DNA of 64,000 bases, from the NCBI GenBank assembly GCA_937138395.1, contig CAKZPB010000085.1, positions 1-64,000 on the forward strand, written 5' to 3'. Below the pieces are notes generated by a model. It was not told where the DNA came from. It did not search any database and saw only the letters and a list, made by a program, of their open reading frames with translations. The stretch comes from an uncultured Pseudomonadota bacterium. Its GTDB lineage: Bacteria > Pseudomonadota > Gammaproteobacteria > Xanthomonadales > Wenzhouxiangellaceae. This document shows, piece by piece, positions 49,408-58,651 of the stretch (the stretch's first letter is position 1; each line of letters opens with the position of its first letter). A program made the position numbers and the translations under genes.

Positions 49408-50232
49408 ATGCGAATCCCAATCCTGACCTATCACGGCGTTGGCGTGGACGGTAACGACTATGCAAGCAATGACCATATCGGACTCAAGACGGATCTGGAA
49501 CGATTGCATGCCGAGGGCTTTCGGGTCATTTCGCTTGAACAGATCGCGCGCGCACTGATCCTGGGCACGCTTGACCAACTGCCAGCGCGGGCCCTGGCCA
49601 TCACCTTTGATGATGGCAGTGGATTCGACTTTTTTGACCTGGAGCATCCCGCCTTTGGTCCCCAACGAAGCCTGCTGAACATCCTGCGCGATTTCCAGCA
49701 GCAGTTCGGCATCGAGGCGCAGCCCGGACTGCATGCCACCAACTTTGCCATCGTATCGCCGGATGCGCGTCAGGTGCTCGATCGTACCTGCCTGATCGGC
49801 CAGGGCTGGTGGGGCGATGACTGGTGGGCTCCGGCGAATGATGAAGGCCTGATGTCGATCGCCAATCATAGCTGGGATCATCGCCACGGCACGCTGCCGG
49901 AATCGATGCAGTTCAGCCCCGGCTACGGACAGTTCAAGGAGCTTTCAGGCATCGAAGAATGTGACTGGCAGGTACGGCAGGCACAGCAGTATCTTCAGGA
50001 TCGGCTGGGCCAGCCCCCGCTGCCCATCTTTGCCTATCCCTACGGCGAGGTTGCGCCGCTGCTGGCCGATGACTATCTGCCACAGCAAGCTCAGTCCCTC
50101 GGCCTGCTGGCTGCGGTCACCGGCGAGCCGGCTCCCGTGACCACCGACGTCGACTGCTGGCGCATACCACGCTATATTTTTCGCCGCGATTGGTCTGAGC
50201 CCGACGAATTGCTCCGCGTACTGCATGACTGA
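49408..50232 (+). CDS. polysaccharide deacetylase family protein
   Basis: A 274-residue cytoplasmic-looking protein (no signal peptide) with the NodB fold: ILTYHGVGVDGNDYASNDHI, the Asp-Asp motif in AITFDDGSGFDFFDL, the His pair in ANHSWDHRHG, and IFAYPYGE. NodB-like enzymes remove acetyl groups from N-acetyl sugars of polysaccharide or peptidoglycan; the lack of a signal peptide means the substrate may be cytoplasmic or the start is mis-set. It begins 9 bp after purH and is likely cotranscribed. Confidence 0.85.
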   Translation: MRIPILTYHGVGVDGNDYASNDHIGLKTDLERLHAEGFRVISLEQIARALILGTLDQLPARALAITFDDGSGFDFFDLEHPAFGPQRSLLNILRDFQQQFGIEAQPGLHATNFAIVSPDARQVLDRTCLIGQGWWGDDWWAPANDEGLMSIANHSWDHRHGTLPESMQFSPGYGQFKELSGIEECDWQVRQAQQYLQDRLGQPPLPIFAYPYGEVAPLLADDYLPQQAQSLGLLAAVTGEPAPVTTDVDCWRIPRYIFRRDWSEPDELLRVLHD

Positions 50233-50303
50233 CTTGCAATCGGAACCGGTTTGCATTGAAATAACGTAATCAGACGACTCATCCGCAGCGCAACGTTACC
50301 GAT

Positions 50304-50810
50304 ATGAATCAAGCCGGCGAGCTCAATGAATGCTTTCGAGTCGTAGAAGTCTCCGACGCAGCTTTTGTGGCCGGCGGGCTCTTTCAACTCAAGTTCGGCG
50401 ACCCGATCCCGGACTATGGCCGCCACCTGGTTGCGCTGTACCAAAACCATTCGCATCAATACGTGCCGGTTGGCTATCTGAACGTCTTTCCGCATGACAC
50501 CGTAGCGCTGATTGGTGGCGGCTGCACCGACGGCCGGGCTTTTGAATACATTGACCAACAACATGCCGATGCAATTCGCGCCTCGGGCGGCACGCTGTTC
50601 AATCTGCTGCGCTACGCATTCACGCGGATGGCCACCGATTACGAGGCCTTCTTTGGCTACTGTGGTGATGCGCGCGCCGAAGAAGTCGACCTGGCCGCTG
50701 GCTTCAAGCACACCGGGGTTCCGCAGCTGCTGGTGAATTTCCATCGGCCGGTCGTTCATGCTCGGCGCGAGACGCTCATCAAAGAAGTCGCTGCACTCGG
50801 GCCGTTTTAA
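50304..50810 (+). CDS. conserved-looking hypothetical protein
   Basis: A 168-residue cytoplasmic protein I do not recognise with certainty. It has FRVVEVSDAAFVAGGLFQLK, YVPVGYLNVFPHDTVALIGG, GTLFNLLRYAFTRMA and FFGYCGDARAEEVDLAAGF, then HTGVPQLLVNFHRP. The order of strands and helices is reminiscent of a GNAT acetyltransferase but no acetyl-CoA loop is evident. It sits 71 bp after the deacetylase, same strand, and 67 bp before the second RND adaptor. Confidence 0.65.
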   Translation: MNQAGELNECFRVVEVSDAAFVAGGLFQLKFGDPIPDYGRHLVALYQNHSHQYVPVGYLNVFPHDTVALIGGGCTDGRAFEYIDQQHADAIRASGGTLFNLLRYAFTRMATDYEAFFGYCGDARAEEVDLAAGFKHTGVPQLLVNFHRPVVHARRETLIKEVAALGPF

Positions 50811-50877
50811 CTGCACTGATAACGGTTTTTCACCTGCTGGTGCATAATGCGGTCATTCACTCCTCGATCCCGAAATC

Positions 50878-52017
50878 ATGTGCCCACCGTTTCAATCATC
50901 CGAACGCCATGTCGTACGTGGCTGTCTGCTGCGACCAGTCTTGCTCCGCAGCGGTATCACTTGGCTGATCGTCGTGGCGGCACTGTTCCCGACGCAGTGC
51001 CTGATTGCTCAGGAACCGGCACCGGTGGTGATCGCCGAGCCGACAGTCGAACCGGCGGTGGAGCGGGTCGAGTTGACCGGATCGTTCACCGCTCGGCGAG
51101 CAGCCGACCTGTCGCCGCGGCTGGCCGGGTTAGTCGAGAGCATCCACTTCGAGGCCGGCGACGCAGTCGAGGCCGGGCAGCTGCTGGTTCAGTTCGACGA
51201 CCGCCTGGCCGCACTGGAGCTGGCCCAGGCTGAGGCCGACGTCAAGCGCGCCCGATCAGCCTACGACGAGGCCGTGCGGCTGCGCGACGAGGGCCTGCGG
51301 CTGGCCGAAGACCGGTTTCTGCCAGACACCGAGATTCGGGCACGCGCATCGGGTGCCGAGGTGGCGCGCGCCGAACTCGACGTGGCCGAGGCCGCGCGCG
51401 ATACATCAGCCGCGCGTGTTTCGTTCCACCGCGTGGTCGCGCCATTCAACGGGGTTATCGCGCGACGCTTGACCGAGGCCGGCGAGTGGGTATCGACCGG
51501 CACGGCGCTGGCCGAACTGGTTGCCATCGAGGACCTGTGGTTGGAGCTGCAGGCGCCGCAGCGGCTGTGGCCGCAGCTGCCGCGCTCGGCCGGGATCGAG
51601 GTAACGGTAGACGCAATCCCCGATCGTCGCTTTGATGCCGAGCTGGCCGCGCGCGTGCCAGTCAGCGATCCGAACGCCCGGACCTTTCTCGTGCGGCTGA
51701 TCCTGACCGACGCCGATTCGGACATCACACCGGGCATGTCGGCCCGCGCGACGATCCGCCTGCAAACTGCTGCCGACGTCTTGCTGGTGCCTCGCGACGC
51801 GCTGATCCGCTACCCGGACGGTACGATCACGCTGTTCGTGGTCGACCGCACGGTATCGCCGCCGGTGGTCCGCCAACGCGAAGTCACGCTCGGCCGGGTC
51901 GACGGTGACCGTGCCGTGATCACCAGCGGACTGGAACCGGATCTGCCGGTGGTCATTCGCGGCAACGAGCTGCTGGTCGACGGCCAATCGGTCCGCATCG
52001 TCGACGGGGAGCGCTGA
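50878..52017 (+). CDS. RND efflux periplasmic adaptor (second system)
   Basis: A 379-residue HlyD/AcrA-type protein. Signal or anchor about residues 20-45 (LRSGITWLIVVAALFPTQCL). Then lipoyl half LAGLVESIHFEAGDAVEAGQ, coiled-coil at about 110-170 (ALELAQAEADVKRARSAYDE), second lipoyl half FHRVVAPFNGVIARRLTEAG, a beta-barrel and the C-terminal TIRLQTAADVLLVPRDALIR. It is 4 bp before the pump at 52022. Third codon positions are strikingly G/C-rich compared with the neighbours on both sides. No regulator or outer-membrane channel gene is adjacent. Confidence 0.9.
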   Translation: MCPPFQSSERHVVRGCLLRPVLLRSGITWLIVVAALFPTQCLIAQEPAPVVIAEPTVEPAVERVELTGSFTARRAADLSPRLAGLVESIHFEAGDAVEAGQLLVQFDDRLAALELAQAEADVKRARSAYDEAVRLRDEGLRLAEDRFLPDTEIRARASGAEVARAELDVAEAARDTSAARVSFHRVVAPFNGVIARRLTEAGEWVSTGTALAELVAIEDLWLELQAPQRLWPQLPRSAGIEVTVDAIPDRRFDAELAARVPVSDPNARTFLVRLILTDADSDITPGMSARATIRLQTAADVLLVPRDALIRYPDGTITLFVVDRTVSPPVVRQREVTLGRVDGDRAVITSGLEPDLPVVIRGNELLVDGQSVRIVDGER

Positions 52018-52021
52018 GACA

Positions 52022-55000
52022 ATGTTTGCCGGCGTCATCCGACATGGAACCATCCTTGCCGTGGTCGTGCTGGTGATCTGCGTGCTGGGCGTATTGGCCG
52101 CGCTTCGCATCCCGGTGCAGATGATCCCGGACCTCGACGTTCGCGTGGTCAGCGTCGAAACGCGCTGGCCGGGCGCGACGCCGCAGGACGTCGAGAAAGA
52201 GATCCTGGTCGAGCAGGAGGAATATCTTCGCGCCCTGCCCGGCGTGGAGCGAATGATTTCCTCGGCGTCGTACGGCTCGGCGCAGATCGAACTTGAGTTT
52301 CCGTTCGGTGTGGATATCAACGAGGCGCTGATCCGGGTCAATAACGCACTGAGCCAGGTCCCCGGCTACCCCGAGAACGTCGACGAGCCTAGCCTGGAAG
52401 CCAGCTCGTTCTCGCAGAACTCGTTCATGTTCTTTTCAATCCGGCCGCAAACCGGCAACCCGTTCGATCTGGATATGGCGCTGATGCGCGACTTCATCGA
52501 CGACAACGTTCGCACGCGCATGGAGCGGGTACCGGGCGTGTCGCGGGTCAACGTCTGGGGCGGCGCCGAGCGGCAGGTGCGCATCATGGTCGATCCGGGC
52601 GCTGCGGCCGAGCTGGGCATCACGCTGGACCAGGTGCGCGACGCTGTTCGTGGCCGCAACCGCGACGTGTCCGGTGGCGACCTGGAAGCCGGCAAGCGGC
52701 GCTACCTGCTGCGCACCGTCGGTCGCTATGACTCGGTCGAGGAGATCGAAAACACCATCATCGACGTGCGCGACGACGCGATTCTGCGGCTCGGCGACAT
52801 CGCCGAAGTCGAGCTGTTGCACTACGAGTTGCGCGACCGCGCCTCGGTCAACGGAATGCAAAGCATCACGCTGGCCGTCGACCGCGAACCGGGCTCCAAC
52901 GTCATCGATATCAAGCGCGCGATGCTGCCCGCGATTGATCGGATCAACAACGACCTGGTCCGCCCGGCCGGCATGGAAATCACGCCGATCGCCGACGATG
53001 TGGTCTACGTCGAAGCCTCGGTGGCCAACGTCTGGAAGAATCTGATCCTCGGCGCCCTGCTTGCGACCGGCGTGATGTATTTGTTTCTTCGTTCGGGCCA
53101 GGCCACGCTGGTCGGCGTCATTGGCGTGCCGATCTGCACGATCGCCGCATTTCTGGGTCTGCTCGCGGCCGGCCGCACCATCAACGTCATCTCGCTGGCC
53201 GGCGTGGCCTTCGCGGTCGGCATGACGCTCGACAACACCATCGTCGTGCTCGAGGCGATCGAGCGCAAGCGCAGGCAGGGCATGGAAAAGATGCAGGCCG
53301 CGCTGGACGGCGTCCGCCAGGTCTGGCCTGCGGTGCTGGCATCGACCATGACAACCGTGCTGGTATTCGCGCCGATCTTCTTCATCCAGCAGGAGGCCGG
53401 CCAGCTGTTCTCCGACGTCGCGATTGCGATCTCGGCCTCGATCCTGGCCAGCATGCTGGTCGCGATTACCGTGGTGCCGGCGCTATCAGCGCGGCTCAGC
53501 TTCGGCCTGAAAAAGCATGCTGAAACCGGCACCGCGTTGCGCGAGTCCATGGTCGCCGGGGTGGCCTGGCTGATTGGCACTGCGCCGCGCCGCTTGGTCA
53601 CGATGGCCGCAACGCTGGGCGCGGTGGTCGTCATTCTATGGACGCTGACGCCGCCGGCTGAATATCTGCCCGAAGGCGAAGAGCCAAAGCTGTTTGCGCG
53701 GATGATCGCGCCGCCGGGCTACAACCTGACGGAGATGAACCGCATCGGCGACGCGCTGGAACAGCGCTTCCTGCCGTATGTCGATGCCGATCCAGAGCTA
53801 TTTGCCAACGGTGAAGCGGACGTGCCGGCACTGGCCTATTTCAACCTGTCGGTTGATCCCGGCGGGCTGCGCGTCATCACTGAACCGATCGAACCCCGAT
53901 ATGTCGATCCGCTGATCGAGGTCATGACGGCGCACTACGAAACCTACGCCGGCATGCGCGCATTCATCAGTCGTGGATCGATCATATCCGGCAACGACGG
54001 CGGCACGCGCAGCGTCAACCTCGACATCACCGGCCAGGACCTGGCCGAGCTGTATGTCGTCGCCGAAGCAGCTTACCGCTATGCCGAGGAGGCCTTCGAG
54101 AACCCCCAGATCAATTCCTCGCCAGGCTCGCTGTCGCTGGATCAGCCGCTGATCGAAATCCGGCCGGACTGGGATCGATCCGCCGAGCTCGGCTTCACGG
54201 CCGACGGCCTCGGTTTTGCCGTTGCCGCGCTGACCGACGGGGCCTTTGTCGACGAGTACTTTCGCGGCGACGACAAGATTGACGTATTCCTGTATTCGAC
54301 AGCCGGCAGCGACCGCAACCTCAGCGGTGTCGAGGACCTGCCGGTGTTCACGCCTTCGGGCGCCGTGGTGCCACTGTCGGCCATCGCCGAGATCGTCGAG
54401 ACGGTCGACACCGACTCGGTCAGGCGCCTGAACGGCCGGCGCACGGTCACGCTGAACATCATCCCGCCGCGCTCGGTGGCGCTGGAGACCGCCGTCGGCA
54501 CCGTGCGTACCGACGTCATCGAGCGGATGCGCGCCGACGGAGGGCTGCCGCAAGGTATCTCGGTCGACATCTCGGGCGCCAGTGACGAATTGACCCAGAC
54601 GCGGGCGGCGCTGGCCGACAACTACGTGGTTGCGATCGTGCTCAGCTTCCTGGTCATGGTCGCAATCTTCAACCACTGGGGCTGGCCGCTGGTGATTTTG
54701 ACCGCCGTGCCACTGGGTATCGCCGGCGGCATTGCCGGACTCGCGGCGCTGAACGGTGTCGGCGTGCGTCAGCCGTTCGACATGATCACGATGCTCGGGT
54801 TTCTGATCCTGCTAGGCGTCGTCGTCAACAATCCGATCCTGATCGTCGATCGCACGCTGAACAACCTGCGCGAGGGCATGGACGACATCATCGAAGCCGT
54901 GCGTGAGGCGGTGCAATCACGCATCCGGCCGATCCTGATGTCGATGATCACTACGCTGTTCGGACTGGCCCCGCTGGTGTTCTTGCCAGGCGAAGGCACC

Positions 55001-55171
55001 GAACTCTATCGCGGCGTTGGCGTGGTCGTATTGTCCGGCCTGCTGTTTGCAACCTTGGTCACATTGACCTTCCTGCCGGCGTTGCTGGTCACTATTTTGA
55101 AGTTACTATCGATGCGCAGATCGGATACCTCGGCATCGTTCAGCGGCGGAGAGACTGCATCGAAGTCCTGA
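52022..55171 (+). CDS. RND efflux permease (second system)
   Basis: A 1049-residue RND transporter with the duplicated 6+6 TM layout. Signatures: VIRHGTILAVVVLVICVLG at the start, GMTLDNTIVVLEAIERKR in TM4 (D404 kept, N405 in place of the second Asp) and GVVVNNPILIVDRTLNNL in TM10 (N936/N937 where AcrB has Lys). It belongs to a broad AcrB/HAE-type group but differs from the pump at 7136. Its base composition is more GC-rich than the flanking genes. With the adaptor at 50878 it forms a two-gene operon. Substrate unknown. Confidence 0.92.
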   Translation: MFAGVIRHGTILAVVVLVICVLGVLAALRIPVQMIPDLDVRVVSVETRWPGATPQDVEKEILVEQEEYLRALPGVERMISSASYGSAQIELEFPFGVDINEALIRVNNALSQVPGYPENVDEPSLEASSFSQNSFMFFSIRPQTGNPFDLDMALMRDFIDDNVRTRMERVPGVSRVNVWGGAERQVRIMVDPGAAAELGITLDQVRDAVRGRNRDVSGGDLEAGKRRYLLRTVGRYDSVEEIENTIIDVRDDAILRLGDIAEVELLHYELRDRASVNGMQSITLAVDREPGSNVIDIKRAMLPAIDRINNDLVRPAGMEITPIADDVVYVEASVANVWKNLILGALLATGVMYLFLRSGQATLVGVIGVPICTIAAFLGLLAAGRTINVISLAGVAFAVGMTLDNTIVVLEAIERKRRQGMEKMQAALDGVRQVWPAVLASTMTTVLVFAPIFFIQQEAGQLFSDVAIAISASILASMLVAITVVPALSARLSFGLKKHAETGTALRESMVAGVAWLIGTAPRRLVTMAATLGAVVVILWTLTPPAEYLPEGEEPKLFARMIAPPGYNLTEMNRIGDALEQRFLPYVDADPELFANGEADVPALAYFNLSVDPGGLRVITEPIEPRYVDPLIEVMTAHYETYAGMRAFISRGSIISGNDGGTRSVNLDITGQDLAELYVVAEAAYRYAEEAFENPQINSSPGSLSLDQPLIEIRPDWDRSAELGFTADGLGFAVAALTDGAFVDEYFRGDDKIDVFLYSTAGSDRNLSGVEDLPVFTPSGAVVPLSAIAEIVETVDTDSVRRLNGRRTVTLNIIPPRSVALETAVGTVRTDVIERMRADGGLPQGISVDISGASDELTQTRAALADNYVVAIVLSFLVMVAIFNHWGWPLVILTAVPLGIAGGIAGLAALNGVGVRQPFDMITMLGFLILLGVVVNNPILIVDRTLNNLREGMDDIIEAVREAVQSRIRPILMSMITTLFGLAPLVFLPGEGTELYRGVGVVVLSGLLFATLVTLTFLPALLVTILKLLSMRRSDTSASFSGGETASKS

Positions 55172-55218
55172 CGATGGGTTCGAAGTCAATCTGTGCTGTG
55201 ACCCATTGACCCGAACAC

Positions 55219-55629
55219 TTAATCTGAAGGCGCATGGATGTTCAAGCGCGCCCGGTTTTCGTAGCCTCGAACCAGTTTGAACAGCTCAATGTCGTCACAA
55301 CCGAGTTCATCGATCAGCGTGTCGACCTCCGCCTGCTGTTGGCGTTCTGTTTGGGTCAGAAATGCCTGGATGTCATTCACAGATTTTGACGGGTTCTGTT
55401 CAAGGAGTTCCAGTTCGGCCCGTCGCTGCACTGCCGCAAGGTTACGGTCAAAATCAACCTTGGTATCATTTCCCGATTGGCCACAGCGATTCATGGCTCG
55501 GTCGACGGCAACAAAACGCTCGAAGATATATACCGGCTCGGTCCGATAGCTGACCTTCGATACCGCATAGATCTCGAAAGCAAAATAGCCGACCACAATG
55601 AATATAAACAGCAGCATGCCTGGTTTCAT
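55219..55629 (-). CDS. small single-pass membrane protein of unknown function
   Basis: A 136-residue protein with an N-terminal TM helix LLFIFIVVGYFAFEIYAVS and a mostly helical C-terminal part of about 110 residues (RNLAAVQRRAELELLEQNPS, QAFLTQTERQQQAEVDTLID). Two Cys are present (MNRCGQ, ELGCDD), possibly paired. I recognise no family. It converges on the second RND pump, 47 bp apart. Confidence 0.65.
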   Translation of the reverse strand: MKPGMLLFIFIVVGYFAFEIYAVSKVSYRTEPVYIFERFVAVDRAMNRCGQSGNDTKVDFDRNLAAVQRRAELELLEQNPSKSVNDIQAFLTQTERQQQAEVDTLIDELGCDDIELFKLVRGYENRARLNIHAPSD

Positions 55630-55693
55630 GCCCGTGCTCCCTGCAAACGAACTTGGATAACCAGCTTAGCGCAAGATCTCCATAAGTAGAGGA

Positions 55694-56395
55694 TCAGGCC
55701 AGATTGGCGCGACCACCATCGAGATTGAACACCGCGCCGGTGGTCCAGGCACTGTCGTCGGACAGCAAGTGAGCGGCAAGGGCGGCGACGTCTTCAGGCT
55801 GGCCGATTCGCTGCAGCGGATGCGCACGTGCAACACCTTGCTTGATGTTCTCGCTGGCGGTCAATTCCTTGGCCAGCGGGGTGTCGGTCAGGCTCATTGC
55901 AATCGCGTTGACGCGGGTCTTCGGCGCCATTTCAGCCGCCAGCGTGCGGCACAAGGCTTCTACGGCACCCTTTGCGCTGGCCACCGCGGTGTGGTTGGTA
56001 AAGCCACGCTGCGCAGCCACCGACGAAAACAGCACCAGACTGCTGTGGTCCGAGAGCTTGTCCTTGGCGCATTGAATGGCCTGGACCGCACCAATCACGT
56101 TGACGTCGAATGCCTGCATCATGTCCTCGCGCGTCACGCGCTTCAGCGGCTTGAGTCCGATCGTGCCAACCGCGTAGGCGAACCCATTGATTTCGTCGAT
56201 CGGCTCCAGCGCAGTTTCGACCGACTGTGGATCGGTCACGTCGGCCACAGCATAGTCTGCATCCAGTTCATCGGCCAGTTCAGCCAGCTTGGATTCGGTT
56301 CGTCCGATCAGGAATACGCGTTGACCATTGGCAGAAAGTCGTCTTGCCAATGCAGAGCCGACGCCGCCGGCACCGCCAAAGATTACAGTTTGCAT
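55694..56395 (-). CDS. SDR-family oxidoreductase (FabG-like)
   Basis: A 233-residue enzyme: cofactor motif FGGAGGVGSALARRL, an Arg at GRTESKLAELADELDA suggesting NADP, AYAVGTIG in place of NNAG, a catalytic Ser in LFSSVAAQRG, and HTAVASAKGAVEAL at the active-site position, where the Tyr of YxxxK appears to be replaced (HTAVASAK keeps the Lys). The end, DDVAALAAHLLSDDSAWTTG then AVFNLDGG, is the classic FabG-like ending. The substrate is unknown. The possible loss of the catalytic Tyr makes its activity doubtful. Confidence 0.85.
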   Translation of the reverse strand: MQTVIFGGAGGVGSALARRLSANGQRVFLIGRTESKLAELADELDADYAVADVTDPQSVETALEPIDEINGFAYAVGTIGLKPLKRVTREDMMQAFDVNVIGAVQAIQCAKDKLSDHSSLVLFSSVAAQRGFTNHTAVASAKGAVEALCRTLAAEMAPKTRVNAIAMSLTDTPLAKELTASENIKQGVARAHPLQRIGQPEDVAALAAHLLSDDSAWTTGAVFNLDGGRANLA

Positions 56396-56441
56396 GCATT
56401 TACCTCGAATGATCTGATTTGGAATTAGTACGGGAAAAGGC

Positions 56442-57077
56442 TCAGTTCAGCACCGGAGCTTGTTGGATGTGCTGCGGGTTTTCGATCTCGGAGACCAGAA
56501 AATCGGCAACGCTGGCCCTGGAGATCATGCCCATCGCCCAATCCGACGGCTCGACCCGGACGTTGTAGGAGCCGCACTTGCCTCCGGTCAGCACCACCGG
56601 ACGCGCAATCGTCCAGTCCAGGTCGCTGTCCTTGATCATGGTTTCCTGAATCGACTTGTCGGCATAAATCCGGGCAAATACGGCATTGAAGCCGATGCGG
56701 TTGAGCGGGTTCATGGTCTCGCCGCTGTCACCGGCGCCATAGCCCGTGACCGTGATCAGGCGCTCGACGCCCTTGGTCTTCATCGCAGGAATCAAAATGC
56801 GCGTGGCCTTGGAGAACAATTCGGTGCCGCCCAGCACGGTGCCGGGATTGAGCTTGATGCCGAGCGTCTGGACAACGGCATCGACGCCGTCCAGCGCCGC
56901 CTCAACCGAATCCCGATCCAGCGCATCGCCGTCGAACTTCTCGAGCTTGGGGTGATCCAGATCGATACCAGAAGCCGAACGGGCAAAGGCGCGAACCGTA
57001 TGGTCCCGCTCCAGAGCCAGCTTGACGGTCTCGAGTCCGATGCCGCTACTACCACCGATGACCACTACATGTGCCAT
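56442..57077 (-). CDS. NAD(P)-binding NmrA/SDR-atypical protein
   Basis: A 211-residue protein with the atypical-SDR N-terminus VVIGGSSGIGLETVKLALE and AVVQTLGIKLNPGTVLGG, MKTKGVERLITVTGYGAGDSG, and LDWTIARPVVLTGG. This is the pattern of NAD(P)H-binding YwnB/NmrA-like proteins, which reduce or sense small molecules. It is 46 bp from the SDR gene at 55694, same strand, so they may be cotranscribed. Confidence 0.85.
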   Translation of the reverse strand: MAHVVVIGGSSGIGLETVKLALERDHTVRAFARSASGIDLDHPKLEKFDGDALDRDSVEAALDGVDAVVQTLGIKLNPGTVLGGTELFSKATRILIPAMKTKGVERLITVTGYGAGDSGETMNPLNRIGFNAVFARIYADKSIQETMIKDSDLDWTIARPVVLTGGKCGSYNVRVEPSDWAMGMISRASVADFLVSEIENPQHIQQAPVLN

Positions 57078-57186
57078 AGCATTTCCACAGAATTAAAGCG
57101 CTCTATAAAAACATGGCGCCGTGAGTAGAGCGGGAAGGCCGATCAGCGCCGAGCTTTCCGGCTTGCTGATCTTGGCTTGCGCGTGT

Positions 57187-58566
57187 TCAGCGACGCACTC
57201 GTCCAGCCCAGGCGATGAGCAGTGACAAGATCAACGGAACCAGCCGTTCGATGGCATCTCCAGGTGCGTTGGGCGTGAAGCTCAGCGCGACCGTCAAGGT
57301 AAAGCCGGTCAGCATCGCGGCCAGGCGGTGGCCCGGTTGAACGCCACCGTAGAACAGCAGAATGATCAATAGCGGACCAAATGCATTCCCCAGGCCCTGC
57401 CAGGCAAACAGTACGCGGTCAAAGATGGTCGCCGGGAAGAACAGCGCGAGTATCACGGCCGCAATGCCAAGCAGAATGATCACGATTCGGTCTGCGGTCA
57501 GTGACAACCGGCCACGCTTCAGATCATGACTGACCGCAGAGCCGGCCACCAGGAGCTGACTATCGGCCGTCGACATGATGGCGGCCAGCACGCCGCCGGC
57601 GACCAGGCCGCCGATCACGGCCGGTAATAATTCAGCTGCCAATACCAGCAACAAGGATTCGCCGTCGGCCAGCTCGGGCATCAATGCCCTGCCCGCCCAG
57701 CCCAGCAGCACCATGCCGGTATAGATCAGGGCCGCCCAGGTCAGTGCCACCATTCGCGCAACGCGCACCGATTCGGCTTTTTCCAGCGCCATGAAGCGAT
57801 TGACCACGTGCGGCTGGCCCGGATAGCCCAAACCAATACCGAACAGACCGGCGACAAACAGCACGGCCAGCGGCAGATTCGGCTGGTCGGCCCAGCGCAG
57901 CAATGCGGGATCATCCAGCGCCCGCAGGCCCTCCATCATACCGCTGAAGCCACCAACGGCAACCAGGGCCGCAACCGGCAGCACCAGTGCGACCAGCAGC
58001 ATCATCAGCCCCTGCAGCGAATCGGTGACGCTGGCCGCCCAGAAGCCACCCAGAAACACGTAGGCAATGACAATCGCCGCACCGATCGCGATGGCCAAGG
58101 CCGATGAAATCGGCAGGGCGGCACCAATGGCCGTGCCGGCCGCCTGGAACTGCGAGGCCACGTAGAACGTGAAGCAGAACAGGATGATCAGGGCGCCCAG
58201 CGCGCGCAGACGGCGTTCGGTTTTCGGATCGGTATCCGAAGCCAGGAATTCAACCAGTGTCAGCGCGCCGTTGGCGTGACTGGCCGGCTGCAGGCGCGGC
58301 GCGATAAAAACCCAGTTGATGACAAAGCCCAGCAGTATGGCCGGCACCAGCCAGATGGCCGACAAGCCCCAGGCATAGGCCGCGCCACTCATGCCGAGTA
58401 GCGTCCAGGCCGAAGACGAACTGGCTGAGGCACTTAATGCCGCCACCCAGGGCCCCATTTTTCGTCCGGCCAGATGGAAATCCGCGGTGTCATGGGTGCG
58501 CTTTTGCGCCCAGGCACCGATCGCAAGCAATGCGATCAAGTACGCGAGCATCGTGGCGATCAGCAT
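57187..58566 (-). CDS. sodium/solute symporter (PutP family)
   Basis: A 459-residue inner-membrane protein with about 13 TM helices. The PutP-family signatures are clear: LSASASSSSAWTLLGMSGAA, GLSAIWLVPAILLGFVINWV, GLGYPGQPHVVNRFMALEK, and AIMSTADSQLLVAGSAVSHD. It would import proline or a related compound with Na+. Substrate specificity cannot be set. It is upstream of the NmrA-like gene on the minus strand and 85 bp from the photolyase gene. Confidence 0.88.
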   Translation of the reverse strand: MLIATMLAYLIALLAIGAWAQKRTHDTADFHLAGRKMGPWVAALSASASSSSAWTLLGMSGAAYAWGLSAIWLVPAILLGFVINWVFIAPRLQPASHANGALTLVEFLASDTDPKTERRLRALGALIILFCFTFYVASQFQAAGTAIGAALPISSALAIAIGAAIVIAYVFLGGFWAASVTDSLQGLMMLLVALVLPVAALVAVGGFSGMMEGLRALDDPALLRWADQPNLPLAVLFVAGLFGIGLGYPGQPHVVNRFMALEKAESVRVARMVALTWAALIYTGMVLLGWAGRALMPELADGESLLLVLAAELLPAVIGGLVAGGVLAAIMSTADSQLLVAGSAVSHDLKRGRLSLTADRIVIILLGIAAVILALFFPATIFDRVLFAWQGLGNAFGPLLIILLFYGGVQPGHRLAAMLTGFTLTVALSFTPNAPGDAIERLVPLILSLLIAWAGRVRR

Positions 58567-58651
58567 GGTGTGGTTGCAAGTGGGTCGGTCATGAGCCGCA
58601 TCCTACCTGATTCCAACGCAGCCCCTGTGCATTGCATGTATTTGGCTGTCG

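Noticed and set aside
53798-54676. Long open frame antisense to the second RND permease
   Set aside because: High GC3 in the sense gene removes stop codons on the other strand; the translation is rich in Arg/Asp and lacks a domain.
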